NCBI RefSeq assembly: GCF_965200585.1
Contig: NZ_OZ241361.1
Length of the DNA stretch: 64,000 nt
Origin: Bacterioplanoides sp965200585
GTDB lineage: Bacteria > Pseudomonadota > Gammaproteobacteria > Pseudomonadales > Oceanobacteraceae
Direction: 5' to 3' (one strand)
Within the stretch, counting starts at the first letter, position 1. Every line of letters begins with the position of its first letter. The notes beneath the pieces were generated by a model. That model was not told where the DNA came from and ran no database searches. It saw nothing but the letters and a program-made list of their open reading frames with translations. Below are positions 8,373 to 16,624 of the stretch, piece after piece. The position numbers and the translations under genes are program-made.

Positions 8373-9947
8373 TTACCCTTTGGCTACCCGTAATAATTCT
8401 TCGATAGTCGTACTGCCAGCCAGCACCTTGCGAATACCATCCTGACGGATGCTTGGCCCGGACTCACGAGCGTATTCGTCTAATTCCTGCTCGCCAGCTT
8501 TATCGTGGATCAGAGTTTTCATGCGCTCATCCACTTCGATGATTTCATAGATACCCTGACGACCGCGATAGCCCAGCTGATTACACTTATCACAACCTTT
8601 GGGGTGATAAATAATCGGCGGTGTTGCAGGGTCGGCTCCCAGTAATTCACATTCGGATTCATCTGCGGGTGCCGCCACCTTACAGTCATCACACAACACT
8701 CTCACCAGTCGCTGAGCAATGACACCGACCATAGACGATGACAACAGGAAGGGTTCAACGCCCATATCCTGTAATCGGGTGATAGCGCCAACAGCAGTAT
8801 TGGTGTGCAGTGTTGATAACACTAAGTGGCCGGTTAATGACGCTTGAATGGCGATTTCAACGGTTTCTAAATCCCGGATTTCACCAATCATCACCACATC
8901 CGGGTCCTGACGCAGAATAGCGCGTAAGCCTTTGGCGAACGTCATATCAACCTTAGTGTTCACCTGAGTCTGGCCAATACCCGGCAGGCTGTATTCCACC
9001 GGGTCTTCTACCGTCAGAATATTACGACTGGTTTCATTTAAATCCGACAGCGCGCCGTACAAGGTGGTGGTTTTACCCGAGCCGGTTGGGCCGGTAACCA
9101 GAATAATGCCGTGGGGCTTGGAGATAATATTACGCAGGGTACGCAAATCACGATCGGCCAGACCTAACTGAGCCAGGCCCAAGCGCCCGGCCTGCTTATC
9201 CAGCAAACGCATTACAATGCGCTCACCGTGCTGGGATGGCATGGTTGATACCCGCACATCCACTTCGCGACCGCCGATACGCAGCGCAATCCGGCCATCC
9301 TGGGGAACACGTTTTTCAGCAATATCCAGTTTTGCCATGACCTTAATACGCGAAATCAGCAATGCCGCCAGTGCACGCTTAGGCTGAACCACTTCGCGCA
9401 ACACACCATCCACACGAAAACGCACAACCAGGCGTTTCTCATAGGTTTCAACATGGATATCCGAGGCGCTTTCTTTTACCGCTTCGGTTAACAAGGCGTT
9501 GATCAGGCGGATGATGGGGGCATCACCCTCCTGCTCTAATAAGTCTTCAGTTTCAGGAACTGAGTCGGCCAGACTGGCCAGATCCATTTCATCGCCCAGT
9601 CCTTCGACCATCTCCATGGCTTCCGAACTGTCACTTTGATAAGCCAGCCCCAGGCGGCGCTCAAATTCTTCATCGGCAACCACATCCAGACGAAAGGGCG
9701 CCGATAAGAAGCGCTGCACTTCCATCAGCACATCACCACGCAGCCCTTCTTTATGAATGACCACAAATTGATCGGCATTGCCTTCGACCAGCACCCCAAA
9801 ACGCTTGGCAAAACCAAACGGGATACGGTGGCTGATGTGCGTACTTTGAACGTCACTGCCTTCTGTTACTGTTGCTTCAGTTGCCGTCTCGCTCTGTGGC
9901 AGGCTGACATCTTCAGAAACGGGAGTAGCACTTGTGATGGCGGTCAT
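8373..9947 (-). CDS. gspE: Type II secretion ATPase E
   Basis: This hexameric cytoplasmic ATPase powers pseudopilus assembly. An N-terminal MshEN-like domain is followed by the secretion ATPase core: Walker A GPTGSGKTT, Asp box, Walker B (DPDVVMIGEIRD), His box (TGHLVLSTLHTN) and a four-cysteine zinc module (CDDC ... CDKC). At 524 residues it is slightly longer than many GspE proteins, with about 35 extra low-complexity residues at the N-terminus. The ATG at 9947 is five bases from the ugd stop and preceded by AGGA, so ugd and gspE look co-transcribed. Confidence 0.94.
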   Translation of the reverse strand: MTAITSATPVSEDVSLPQSETATEATVTEGSDVQSTHISHRIPFGFAKRFGVLVEGNADQFVVIHKEGLRGDVLMEVQRFLSAPFRLDVVADEEFERRLGLAYQSDSSEAMEMVEGLGDEMDLASLADSVPETEDLLEQEGDAPIIRLINALLTEAVKESASDIHVETYEKRLVVRFRVDGVLREVVQPKRALAALLISRIKVMAKLDIAEKRVPQDGRIALRIGGREVDVRVSTMPSQHGERIVMRLLDKQAGRLGLAQLGLADRDLRTLRNIISKPHGIILVTGPTGSGKTTTLYGALSDLNETSRNILTVEDPVEYSLPGIGQTQVNTKVDMTFAKGLRAILRQDPDVVMIGEIRDLETVEIAIQASLTGHLVLSTLHTNTAVGAITRLQDMGVEPFLLSSSMVGVIAQRLVRVLCDDCKVAAPADESECELLGADPATPPIIYHPKGCDKCNQLGYRGRQGIYEIIEVDERMKTLIHDKAGEQELDEYARESGPSIRQDGIRKVLAGSTTIEELLRVAKG

Positions 9948-9949
9948 GA

Positions 9950-11284
9950 TTATCCTAATTGATCCCGGCCAATACCGGTGTAATCAAACCCTTGTGATTT
10001 TAAGCTGTACGGATCGTACTGGTTACGACCATCGATAATCACAGGTTGTTTCAATAATTTTTTAATGGCGTTGAAATCCGGCTGACGGAATGGCTTCCAT
10101 TCTGTGACCAGCACCATCGCATCGGCATCGGCTAATGCGTCGTACTGATGCTCGCATAAAACCAGCTGCTGTTCATCGAAAACAGTGTCAGGAAAATGCA
10201 ATTTACTCTCATTCATAGCCAGCGGATCGTAGGCACGCACCCGGGCACCCGCTTGCAGCAGGCGGTTAATCAGCTCTAGCGCGCTGGATTCATGCATATC
10301 ATCAGAGCCGGGTTTAAAGGCTAAGCCCCAAACCGCAATGGTTCGTCCGCTCATATCCTGACCAAAACGATCGGCTAATTTTTCAAATAAGCGATGCTTC
10401 TGGGATTGATTACGGCGCTCAACACTGTTCAGAATCTCAGTTTCATAGCCATGCTCCTGACCCATGCGAATCAGTGCTTTCATATCCTTCGGTACAAAGG
10501 AGCCGCCATAGCCACAGCCGGGGTAAATATAGGAGTAGCCAATCCGGCTGTCGGAACCAATGCCTTTGCGCACCTGCTCGATATCAACGCCCATGCATTC
10601 GGCCAGATTTGCAATTTCATTCATAAACGAAATTTTAGTTGCCAGCATGGCGCTGGCGGCATGCTTGGTCATCTCCGCATCGCGAACACCCATAAACATC
10701 AGCTTATCGTGATTGCGTGAAAAACTCTGATACAGTTCTGACATCACATTACGGGCGCGCAGATTTTCAACGCCGATGACAATACGGTCCGGGCGCATAA
10801 AGTCATCAATCGCAACGCCCTCTTTCAGGAATTCCGGGTTTGATACCACGTCAAATTCGATTTGCGCATTACGTGTCGCCAGCTCTTCAGTGATTGCGCG
10901 GGTAATTTGCTCACCGGCACCCACTGGGGCGCTGGATTTATTAACAATAACTGAGTAGTCGCGAATGGTGCGACCAATCTCGCGCGCACATTGCAGCACA
11001 CAGTCCAGGTCATCGGTGTCTGGCTGAGAATCAATGGCAATAAAGTAAACCTGTGGCTCATTGTCAGGTTCTGGCATGGTCGCCGAAAAGGATAGACGCC
11101 CGGCTTTGGTGTTGTTTTGTATGATGGCATCCAGCCCGGGTTCAAATACCGGAACTTCCCCTGCGTTCAGAGCAGTGATTCGTTCCTGATCAGCATCAAG
11201 ACAGGTTACGGTGTTTCCCATTTCCGCAAAGCAAGCGCCTGTCACAAGGCCGACGTAGCCGGTTCCTACGACTGTAATATTCAA
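9950..11284 (-). CDS. ugd: UDP-glucose 6-dehydrogenase-like protein lacking the catalytic Cys
   Basis: The fold and motifs are those of UDP-glucose/GDP-mannose dehydrogenases: N-terminal NAD fold (GTGYVGLVTGACFAEMG), EFLKEGVAIDDFMRPDRIVIG, the central dimer helix, and a C-terminal UDP-binding domain (WGLAFKPGSDDMHESSAL). The active-site loop, normally GGSCFPKD, reads GGSFVPKD here, so the nucleophilic cysteine is absent. A TTG at 11284 preceded by AAGGA gives 444 residues and begins exactly at NITVVGTGYVG; an ATG at 11308 is the alternative. The gene heads the gsp operon. It could be inactive or have another role, as the family needs that Cys for the second oxidation. Confidence 0.85.
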   Translation of the reverse strand: MNITVVGTGYVGLVTGACFAEMGNTVTCLDADQERITALNAGEVPVFEPGLDAIIQNNTKAGRLSFSATMPEPDNEPQVYFIAIDSQPDTDDLDCVLQCAREIGRTIRDYSVIVNKSSAPVGAGEQITRAITEELATRNAQIEFDVVSNPEFLKEGVAIDDFMRPDRIVIGVENLRARNVMSELYQSFSRNHDKLMFMGVRDAEMTKHAASAMLATKISFMNEIANLAECMGVDIEQVRKGIGSDSRIGYSYIYPGCGYGGSFVPKDMKALIRMGQEHGYETEILNSVERRNQSQKHRLFEKLADRFGQDMSGRTIAVWGLAFKPGSDDMHESSALELINRLLQAGARVRAYDPLAMNESKLHFPDTVFDEQQLVLCEHQYDALADADAMVLVTEWKPFRQPDFNAIKKLLKQPVIIDGRNQYDPYSLKSQGFDYTGIGRDQLG

Positions 11285-11357
11285 AAGATATTCCTTCAGA
11301 TAGAGCAATTGGAGAGGTACGTTACCTTATTACCAAAAAATGACAACTCGATGACAT

Positions 11358-11386
11358 AAAAAAACCCGGCATAAGCCGGGTTTTTT
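11358..11386 (-). terminator. Intrinsic terminator after etfA
   Basis: CCCGGC and GCCGGG pair around an ATAA loop, flanked by a run of A on one side and six T on the other. It can act in both directions and separates etfBA from the ugd-gsp unit. Confidence 0.9.
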
Positions 11387-11400
11387 CTAAGCTACTGATA

Positions 11401-12330
11401 TTACAGAGCATTTTCCAATTCTGGAACTGCTTCGAACAGATCAGCAACCAGACCGTAATCAGCAACCTGGAAGATAGGTGCTTCTTCGTCTTTGTTGATC
11501 GCAACAATAACTTTAGAGTCTTTCATACCAGCCAGGTGCTGGATTGCGCCGGAAATACCAACCGCAACGTACAGTCCTGGGGCAACGATTTTACCGGTTT
11601 GACCAACCTGCATATCGTTAGGAACAAAGCCAGCATCAACTGCCGCACGAGATGCGCCAACAGCAGCACCCAGCTTATCAGCTACTTTGTACAGCATTTC
11701 GAAGTTGTCGCCGTTCTGCATACCACGACCACCGGAAATAACGATATCAGCAGCAGTCAGGTCAGGACGGTCAGACTTAGCCAGCTCTTCACCAGCAAAA
11801 CCAGAGATGCCAGCGTCTTTTACAACGTCAACCGCTTCAACAGCAGCAGAACCGCCTTCAGCAGCTGCAGCATCAAATGCAGTACCACGAACAGTCATTA
11901 CTTTAATGCTGTCAGCAGACTTAACAGTCGCAATAGCGTTACCCGCGTAGATTGGGCGAGAGAAAGTATCTTCTGCTTCAACACCAATCACTTCAGACAG
12001 CATGTTAACGTCTAACAGAGCTGCAGCGCGTGGCAGGAAGTCTTTACCAGTTGTGGTCGCAGCTGCCAGGATGTGGCTGTAGCCTTTACCCAGTTCAGCA
12101 ACCAGTTCACCCATGTTCTCAGCCAGCTGGTACTCATATACTGCATTATCAGCAACCAGTACTTTAGCAACGCCATCAACTTTGGCTGCCGCTTCAGCTG
12201 CTGCGCCACAGTTAGAACCTGCAACCAGAACTTCAACGTCACCACCAATGGCTTTAGCCGCAGTGATAGTATTCAGAGTGGCTGCACCTAATGCAGCATT
12301 GTTGTGCTCAGCGATTACTAAGATAGTCAT
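11401..12330 (-). CDS. etfA: Electron transfer flavoprotein, alpha subunit
   Basis: This is the FAD-binding subunit of the ETF heterodimer, which takes electrons from acyl-CoA and other dehydrogenases and passes them to ETF-quinone oxidoreductase. The C-terminal FAD domain shows VISGGRGMQNGDNFEML, VGASRAAVDAGFV, QVGQTGKIVAPGLYVAVGISGAIQHLAGM and VAINKDEEAPIF, all standard. At 309 residues it has the usual length. It follows etfB by 12 bp in one operon. Confidence 0.96.
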   Translation of the reverse strand: MTILVIAEHNNAALGAATLNTITAAKAIGGDVEVLVAGSNCGAAAEAAAKVDGVAKVLVADNAVYEYQLAENMGELVAELGKGYSHILAAATTTGKDFLPRAAALLDVNMLSEVIGVEAEDTFSRPIYAGNAIATVKSADSIKVMTVRGTAFDAAAAEGGSAAVEAVDVVKDAGISGFAGEELAKSDRPDLTAADIVISGGRGMQNGDNFEMLYKVADKLGAAVGASRAAVDAGFVPNDMQVGQTGKIVAPGLYVAVGISGAIQHLAGMKDSKVIVAINKDEEAPIFQVADYGLVADLFEAVPELENAL

Positions 12331-12342
12331 TACATAGTCTCC

Positions 12343-13092
12343 TTAAAGCACTTTCGCGTCGTTTTTCAGTTTGTCGACCAGCTCGGCAACGTCAGCTACC
12401 TTGATGCCAGCTGAACGTTCTGCAGGCGGAGCCACTTTAACCAGTGATTGAGTGGAAGCAACTTCAACACCCAGATCTGCCGGAGAAGTCATATCCAGCG
12501 GCTTACGCTTAGCTTTCATGATGTTTGGCAGAGAAGCGTAACGAGGTTCGTTCAGACGCAGGTCAGTAGTAACGATTGCTGGCAGGTTCAGAGCAACAGT
12601 ACGCAGGCCGCCATCAATTTCACGAGTTACGTTTACTTTGTCGCCATCTACAGCAACTTCAGAAGCGAACGTACCCTGAGGCATGCCAGTCAGAGCGCCC
12701 AGCATCTGGCCGGTCTGGTTGTTATCGCTGTCGATGGTTTGCTTACCCATCAGAACGATTTGAGGCTGTTCTTTTTCAACAACGGCTTTCAGCAGCTTGG
12801 CAACAGACAGAGATTCCAGTTTCTCTTCAGTTTCAATCAGAATACCGCGATCAGCACCCAGTGCCAGAGCAGTACGGATTTGCTCCTGAGCCACTTTAGG
12901 ACCAATAGAAACAACCACAACTTCAGAAGCAACACCCTTTTCTTTTAAGCGAACCGCTTCTTCAACAGCGATTTCACAGAATGGGTTCATAGCCATTTTA
13001 ACGTTGGTCAGATCAACGTCTGAATTATCAGGCTTTACGCGTACTTTTACGTTGTAATCGATTACGCGTTTAACAGCGACAAGAACCTTCAT
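12343..13092 (-). CDS. etfB: Electron transfer flavoprotein, beta subunit
   Basis: EtfB is the AMP-binding partner of EtfA. The protein begins MKVLVAVKRVIDYNVKVRVK and carries the conserved MNPFCEIAVEEAVRLKEKG and the ETF beta signature region VTREIDGGLRTVALNLPAIVTTDLRLNEPRYASL. The ATG at 13092 gives 249 residues, the family norm; the open frame extends 30 codons further upstream but that part has no family character. It is the first gene of etfBA, divergent from the quinone oxidoreductase gene across a 357-bp spacer. Confidence 0.96.
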   Translation of the reverse strand: MKVLVAVKRVIDYNVKVRVKPDNSDVDLTNVKMAMNPFCEIAVEEAVRLKEKGVASEVVVVSIGPKVAQEQIRTALALGADRGILIETEEKLESLSVAKLLKAVVEKEQPQIVLMGKQTIDSDNNQTGQMLGALTGMPQGTFASEVAVDGDKVNVTREIDGGLRTVALNLPAIVTTDLRLNEPRYASLPNIMKAKRKPLDMTSPADLGVEVASTQSLVKVAPPAERSAGIKVADVAELVDKLKNDAKVL

Positions 13093-13282
13093 AGATTCCT
13101 CGTAATTATCTTGGTGGATGAATAAAGAGGCCGATGCCACACCATAAGATGAAACCGGAATAGCCCCTTTCCAGCGCGCCACATTATTGGGATGTTTAAC
13201 GTAAGCGTCAATAGTGAGTCGTATTTATGCCCCGTTTTAACGCTTCAGTGGCACTTTTTGCACGATTTCCCTATGAAATCAG

Positions 13283-13310
13283 TTGCTTGGTAAAAACACC
13301 GACGTATAAT
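13283..13310 (+). promoter_or_regulatory. Sigma-70-type promoter for the ETF-QO gene
   Basis: TTGCTT (-35) and a perfect TATAAT (-10) are separated by 16 bp, about 140 bp upstream of the ETF-QO start. This is the clearest promoter in the 357-bp gene-free spacer 13093-13449. The rest of that spacer holds a PsrA-like dyad and otherwise nothing I can name. Confidence 0.6.
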
Positions 13311-13317
13311 GCCGGAA

Positions 13318-13335
13318 TTCAAACGCCCGTTTAAG
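13318..13335. promoter_or_regulatory. PsrA-like operator
   Basis: The dyad TTCAAAC-GCCC-GTTTAAG lies 8-25 bp after the TATAAT box, where a repressor would block initiation. It fits the published PsrA pattern (G/C)AAAC-N2-4-GTTT(G/C) except for the last base. PsrA is the fatty-acid-responsive regulator of etf and fad genes in Pseudomonas. The link is inferred from motif and context only. Confidence 0.5.
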
Positions 13336-13449
13336 TCTACTCGATTTAATGATGAATGGGCTAATATAAAGTACTAACACCCACATGAGCTGGCACCGTG
13401 AGCCGCTCTGCCCCGTTTTGGGGCTGGGTTTGAGTCTGAGGAGAACACC

Positions 13450-15090
13450 ATGCAACGTGAAGTTATGGAATACGACGTAGTTATCGTCGGCGGTGGCCCA
13501 GCAGGCCTGTCTACCGCAATTCGCATTAAACAGCTCGCTGAAGAAGCTGGTGATGAAATTGCCGTTTGTCTGGTAGAAAAAGGTTCTGAAGTCGGCGCCC
13601 ATATTTTATCCGGTGCTGTTATTGAAGATCGTGCTCTGGCTGAGCTATTCCCTAACTGGAAAGAGCTGGGTGCTCCACTGAACACCCCGGTTAAAGGTGA
13701 TGAAGTTTACTTCCTGACCAGTGATGAAAAGTCGATCAAGACGCCACACTGGATGATTCCAAAGCCAATGCACAACGATGGCAACTACATCGTTTCTCTG
13801 GGCAACGTTGCCCGCTGGTTAGGCGAGCAGGCTGAAAACCTGGGCGTAGAAATCTACCCGGGTTTCCCTGCTGCTGAATACATCGTTGAAGATGGCGCCG
13901 TTAAAGGCATCGTTACCGGCGACATGGGCATCAGCGAAGAAGGCGAGCAAAAAGATACCTATATGCCAGGTATGGAATTGCGCGCTAAGTACACCATCTT
14001 TGCTGAAGGCTGTCGTGGCCACCTGGGCAAGCAGCTGATCTCTGAATTCAAACTGGACGAAGGCAAAGACCCTCAGCACTACGGCATCGGCATTAAAGAG
14101 CTGTGGGACATCAACCCTGACCTGCACGAAGAAGGCCTGGTACTGCACGGTGCAGGCTGGCCGCTGAGCGAGTCTGGCTCTTCAGGCGGTTTCTTCCTGT
14201 ATCACGCTGAAAATAACCAGGTGGTTGTTGGCCTGATCACTGACTTGTCTTACGAGAACCCACACCTGAGTCCGTTTGACGAATTCCAGCGCATGAAGCA
14301 CCACCCGGTTATTAAGAAGTACCTGGAAGGCGGCAAGCGCGTATCTTATGGTGCACGTGCGATCACCAAGGGCGGTCTGAACTGCCTGCCTAAGATGACC
14401 TTCCCGGGCGGACTGGTTGTTGGTTGTGACGCTGGCACGCTGAACTTCTCGAAGATTAAAGGCACCCATACCGCCATGAAGAGCGGTATCGTTGCAGCAG
14501 AGCAAGTAGTTGCAGCAATGAAAGCAGATCGTGCTAACGATGAAATCACTGAGTTCACCAAAGCATTTGAAGAAAGCTGGGCATGGGAAGAGCTGCACCG
14601 CAGCCGTAACTTTGGCCCTGCGATGCACAAATTCGGTACCTTCCTGGGTGGTGCATTCAACTTTGTTGATCAGAACATCCTCCCTCTGCCGGTTACCCTG
14701 CACGACACCACACCAGATCATGCAACACTGAAGCCTGCATCTGAGTGTCCGAAGATCGACTATCCTAAGCCGGATGGCGTGATCAGCTTTGCCAAGCTGG
14801 ATTCGGTATTTATCGGTAACGTAAACCACGCTGAAGATCAGCTGTGCCACTTACGCTTAAAAGACAACAGCATTCCACTGGCAACCAACCTGCCAAAATG
14901 GGATGAGCCTGCGCAGCGTTACTGCCCGGCTGGCGTGTACGAGATTGTTGAAGATGAAAACGGTCAGCGTTTCCAGATCAACTCTCAGAACTGTGTTCAC
15001 TGTAAAACCTGTGATATCAAAGACCCATCGCAGAACATCACCTGGGTAACACCAGAAGGTGGCGGCGGTCCTAACTATCCGAACATGTAA
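13450..15090 (+). CDS. Electron transfer flavoprotein-ubiquinone oxidoreductase
   Basis: This monotopic inner-membrane flavo-iron-sulfur enzyme passes electrons from reduced ETF to ubiquinone. Visible are the N-terminal FAD fold (VVIVGGGPAGLSTAIRI), HILSGAVIEDRAL, the central quinone-binding region (GGFFLYHAENNQVVVGLI), and the C-terminal 4Fe-4S module (CPAGVYEIV ... NCVHCKTCDIKDPSQNI) ending in the family tail GGGGPNYPNM. The ATG at 13450 follows a strong GAGGAG. At 546 residues it is full length. Divergent pairing with etfBA makes a complete ETF electron path. Confidence 0.96.
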   Translation: MQREVMEYDVVIVGGGPAGLSTAIRIKQLAEEAGDEIAVCLVEKGSEVGAHILSGAVIEDRALAELFPNWKELGAPLNTPVKGDEVYFLTSDEKSIKTPHWMIPKPMHNDGNYIVSLGNVARWLGEQAENLGVEIYPGFPAAEYIVEDGAVKGIVTGDMGISEEGEQKDTYMPGMELRAKYTIFAEGCRGHLGKQLISEFKLDEGKDPQHYGIGIKELWDINPDLHEEGLVLHGAGWPLSESGSSGGFFLYHAENNQVVVGLITDLSYENPHLSPFDEFQRMKHHPVIKKYLEGGKRVSYGARAITKGGLNCLPKMTFPGGLVVGCDAGTLNFSKIKGTHTAMKSGIVAAEQVVAAMKADRANDEITEFTKAFEESWAWEELHRSRNFGPAMHKFGTFLGGAFNFVDQNILPLPVTLHDTTPDHATLKPASECPKIDYPKPDGVISFAKLDSVFIGNVNHAEDQLCHLRLKDNSIPLATNLPKWDEPAQRYCPAGVYEIVEDENGQRFQINSQNCVHCKTCDIKDPSQNITWVTPEGGGGPNYPNM

Positions 15091-15110
15091 TCGCGCTATC
15101 GCGATTTCAA

Positions 15111-15140
15111 AAGGCGCTTCCGGAAGGAAGCGCCTTTTTT
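15111..15140 (+). terminator. Intrinsic terminator
   Basis: GGCGCTTC pairs with GAAGCGCC around CGGAAG and is followed by six T. It lies 20 bp after the ETF-QO stop. Confidence 0.9.
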
Positions 15141-15257
15141 ATTGCCGCAAGTTTTTAAACAACGGACGCTAAAACAAATTTTTTTATTTCAGGCACTTCT
15201 GAAATAAACCTCAGCCACCACTATACTGATCAGATACATTTTATAAGTGGAGCAATA

Positions 15258-15971
15258 ATGAGCGCGCAGCAAAACTATCATTCCCTGAGCGAGTATCCGA
15301 TTACTCAAAAATGGCCTGCCACTAATCCAGATATTATTCAGCTGTATTCCTACCCCACTCCCAATGGCGTCAAAATCTCGATTGCCTTGGAAGAACTGGG
15401 CCTGAAATACGAACCGCATTTAATTGGCTTATCAGGTGATGTACGCACCCCTGAATTTTTATCCCTGAATCCAAACAATAAAATTCCAGCCATCATTGAT
15501 CCTAATGGCCCGGACGGAAAACCGCTCGCGCTGTTTGAATCGGGCGCTATCTTGCTCTACCTGGCGGAAAAAACCGGTAAATTGCTAGGCAATAACGCCG
15601 CAGAGCGCGCTGCAGTTATGCAGTGGGTGTTTTTTCAGGTTGGCGGCTTGGGGCCAATGACTGGACAGCTGGGCTTTTTCCACGCTTATGGCGGCAAAGA
15701 GATTGAAGACCCTCGCCCACGCGAGCGTTATTACAACGAGGTAAAACGCTTGCTCAATGTGATTGATCAGCAAGTTGCCAACGAACAATGGATCGCCGGA
15801 GAGTTTTCAATTGCTGATATTGCAATTGGCCCTTGGCTGCGAGCCATTACACATTCGTACAAGGCTGCTAATGAAGTGGAGTTTGCCAGCTTTAAAAATG
15901 TTGTGGCGTATGTTGAGCGCTTTTTGCAGCGCCCTGCGGTTGAGAAAGGCTTGAATATTCCCACCACTTAA
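15258..15971 (+). CDS. Glutathione S-transferase family protein (Nu/YfcG-type)
   Basis: A thioredoxin-fold N-domain (IIQLYSYPTPNGVKISIALEE) with the glutathione-contact segments NPNNKIPAIID and ESGAILLYLAEKTG is followed by an all-helical C-domain with the N-capping/hydrophobic staple SIADIAIGPWL. The layout and the PTPNG segment match the YfcG/YghU class, which act as glutathione-dependent disulfide oxidoreductases using Thr/Asn rather than Tyr or Ser. It has 237 residues, with a 27-residue N-terminal extension before the core. It is a single gene with its own spacer. Confidence 0.88.
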   Translation: MSAQQNYHSLSEYPITQKWPATNPDIIQLYSYPTPNGVKISIALEELGLKYEPHLIGLSGDVRTPEFLSLNPNNKIPAIIDPNGPDGKPLALFESGAILLYLAEKTGKLLGNNAAERAAVMQWVFFQVGGLGPMTGQLGFFHAYGGKEIEDPRPRERYYNEVKRLLNVIDQQVANEQWIAGEFSIADIAIGPWLRAITHSYKAANEVEFASFKNVVAYVERFLQRPAVEKGLNIPTT

Positions 15972-15998
15972 TTCCCTGCAAGTGAACTGCACTCCTAA

Positions 15999-16103
15999 CA
16001 ATCAAACTAGGGTGTTTTTTTAACAGCGACAGGACGTCGCGCTAGCATCTAGCCACAGGGATGTGGCACAGATGCGATGACTAAAAACACCCTGACTTGA
16101 TTG
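15999..16103. other. Long imperfect hairpin with two nested GGA-loop stem-loops
   Basis: Outer arms (about 21 nt each, CAATCAAA..GGGTGTTTTT against AAAAACACCC..TTGATTG) close a region of about 100 nt between two convergent genes. Inside are GCGAC-AGGAC-GTCGC (16026-16040) and GCCACA-GGGA-TGTGGC (16052-16067), the latter framed by GCATCT/AGATGC. Both small loops expose GGA, and ACAGGGATGT equals the CsrA/RsmA consensus ACARGGAUGU. It may serve as a bidirectional terminator, a repeated intergenic element, or part of an RNA that binds CsrA. Confidence 0.5.
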
Positions 16104-16107
16104 CAGC

Positions 16108-16623
16108 TCAGCCAATTTTAAATTCAGCACCGGCGGAGCTGATGTAAAACCCATCATTCTTTTCAGTCGCAAGTTCCGCCAGATCGTAAAACGCATTGCG
16201 AGAGAAACGCGCCATTAAGCCATTACGCACTTCCATCTCAGGGATGGATTCGCCATCCAGTTGTGATAGCAATAATGGATGCTGCGCATCAATAGTCAGC
16301 AGATCACCGGTATTGGTGATGGCTTCAATATGATTGTCTTTTGACTCAATCATGGTGATGACAAAGGGGTGATCTTCCACCTGAATTCGCCATTTTTCGA
16401 CCGGCGTCAGAATAAAGAATTCCTCACCTTCCTTGCGCAAAATACTGGCAAATAGACGTGTGAGCTTTTCCCTCTCAATCTTCACACCCTCATGCCACCA
16501 GGAACCATCTTTGCGGATTACCATATCCATGCCACCGCTGAGCTCTGGGTGCCATTTTTCGACCGGCGGGAGCTGATTTTCGCTCTCTAAGCCAATCTGC
16601 TGTTCAAGGTTAGACAAGTTCAT
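16108..16623 (-). CDS. DUF1285 family protein
   Basis: The 171-residue cytosolic protein shows the DUF1285 pattern: IRKDGSWWHEGVKIEREKLTRLF, ILRKEGEEFFILTPVEKWRIQVEDHPFVI, and a C-terminal NGLMARFSRNAFYDLAELA. Structures in this family suggest a small-molecule-binding fold of unknown role. The ATG at 16623 overlaps the end of the radical SAM gene (TAATATG), so the two are translationally coupled. Confidence 0.85.
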   Translation of the reverse strand: MNLSNLEQQIGLESENQLPPVEKWHPELSGGMDMVIRKDGSWWHEGVKIEREKLTRLFASILRKEGEEFFILTPVEKWRIQVEDHPFVITMIESKDNHIEAITNTGDLLTIDAQHPLLLSQLDGESIPEMEVRNGLMARFSRNAFYDLAELATEKNDGFYISSAGAEFKIG

Positions 16624-16624
16624 A

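Noticed and set aside
13093..13182. 30-residue N-terminal extension of EtfB
   Set aside because: EtfB proteins begin at MKVLVAVKR; the upstream codons lie in the intergenic control region.
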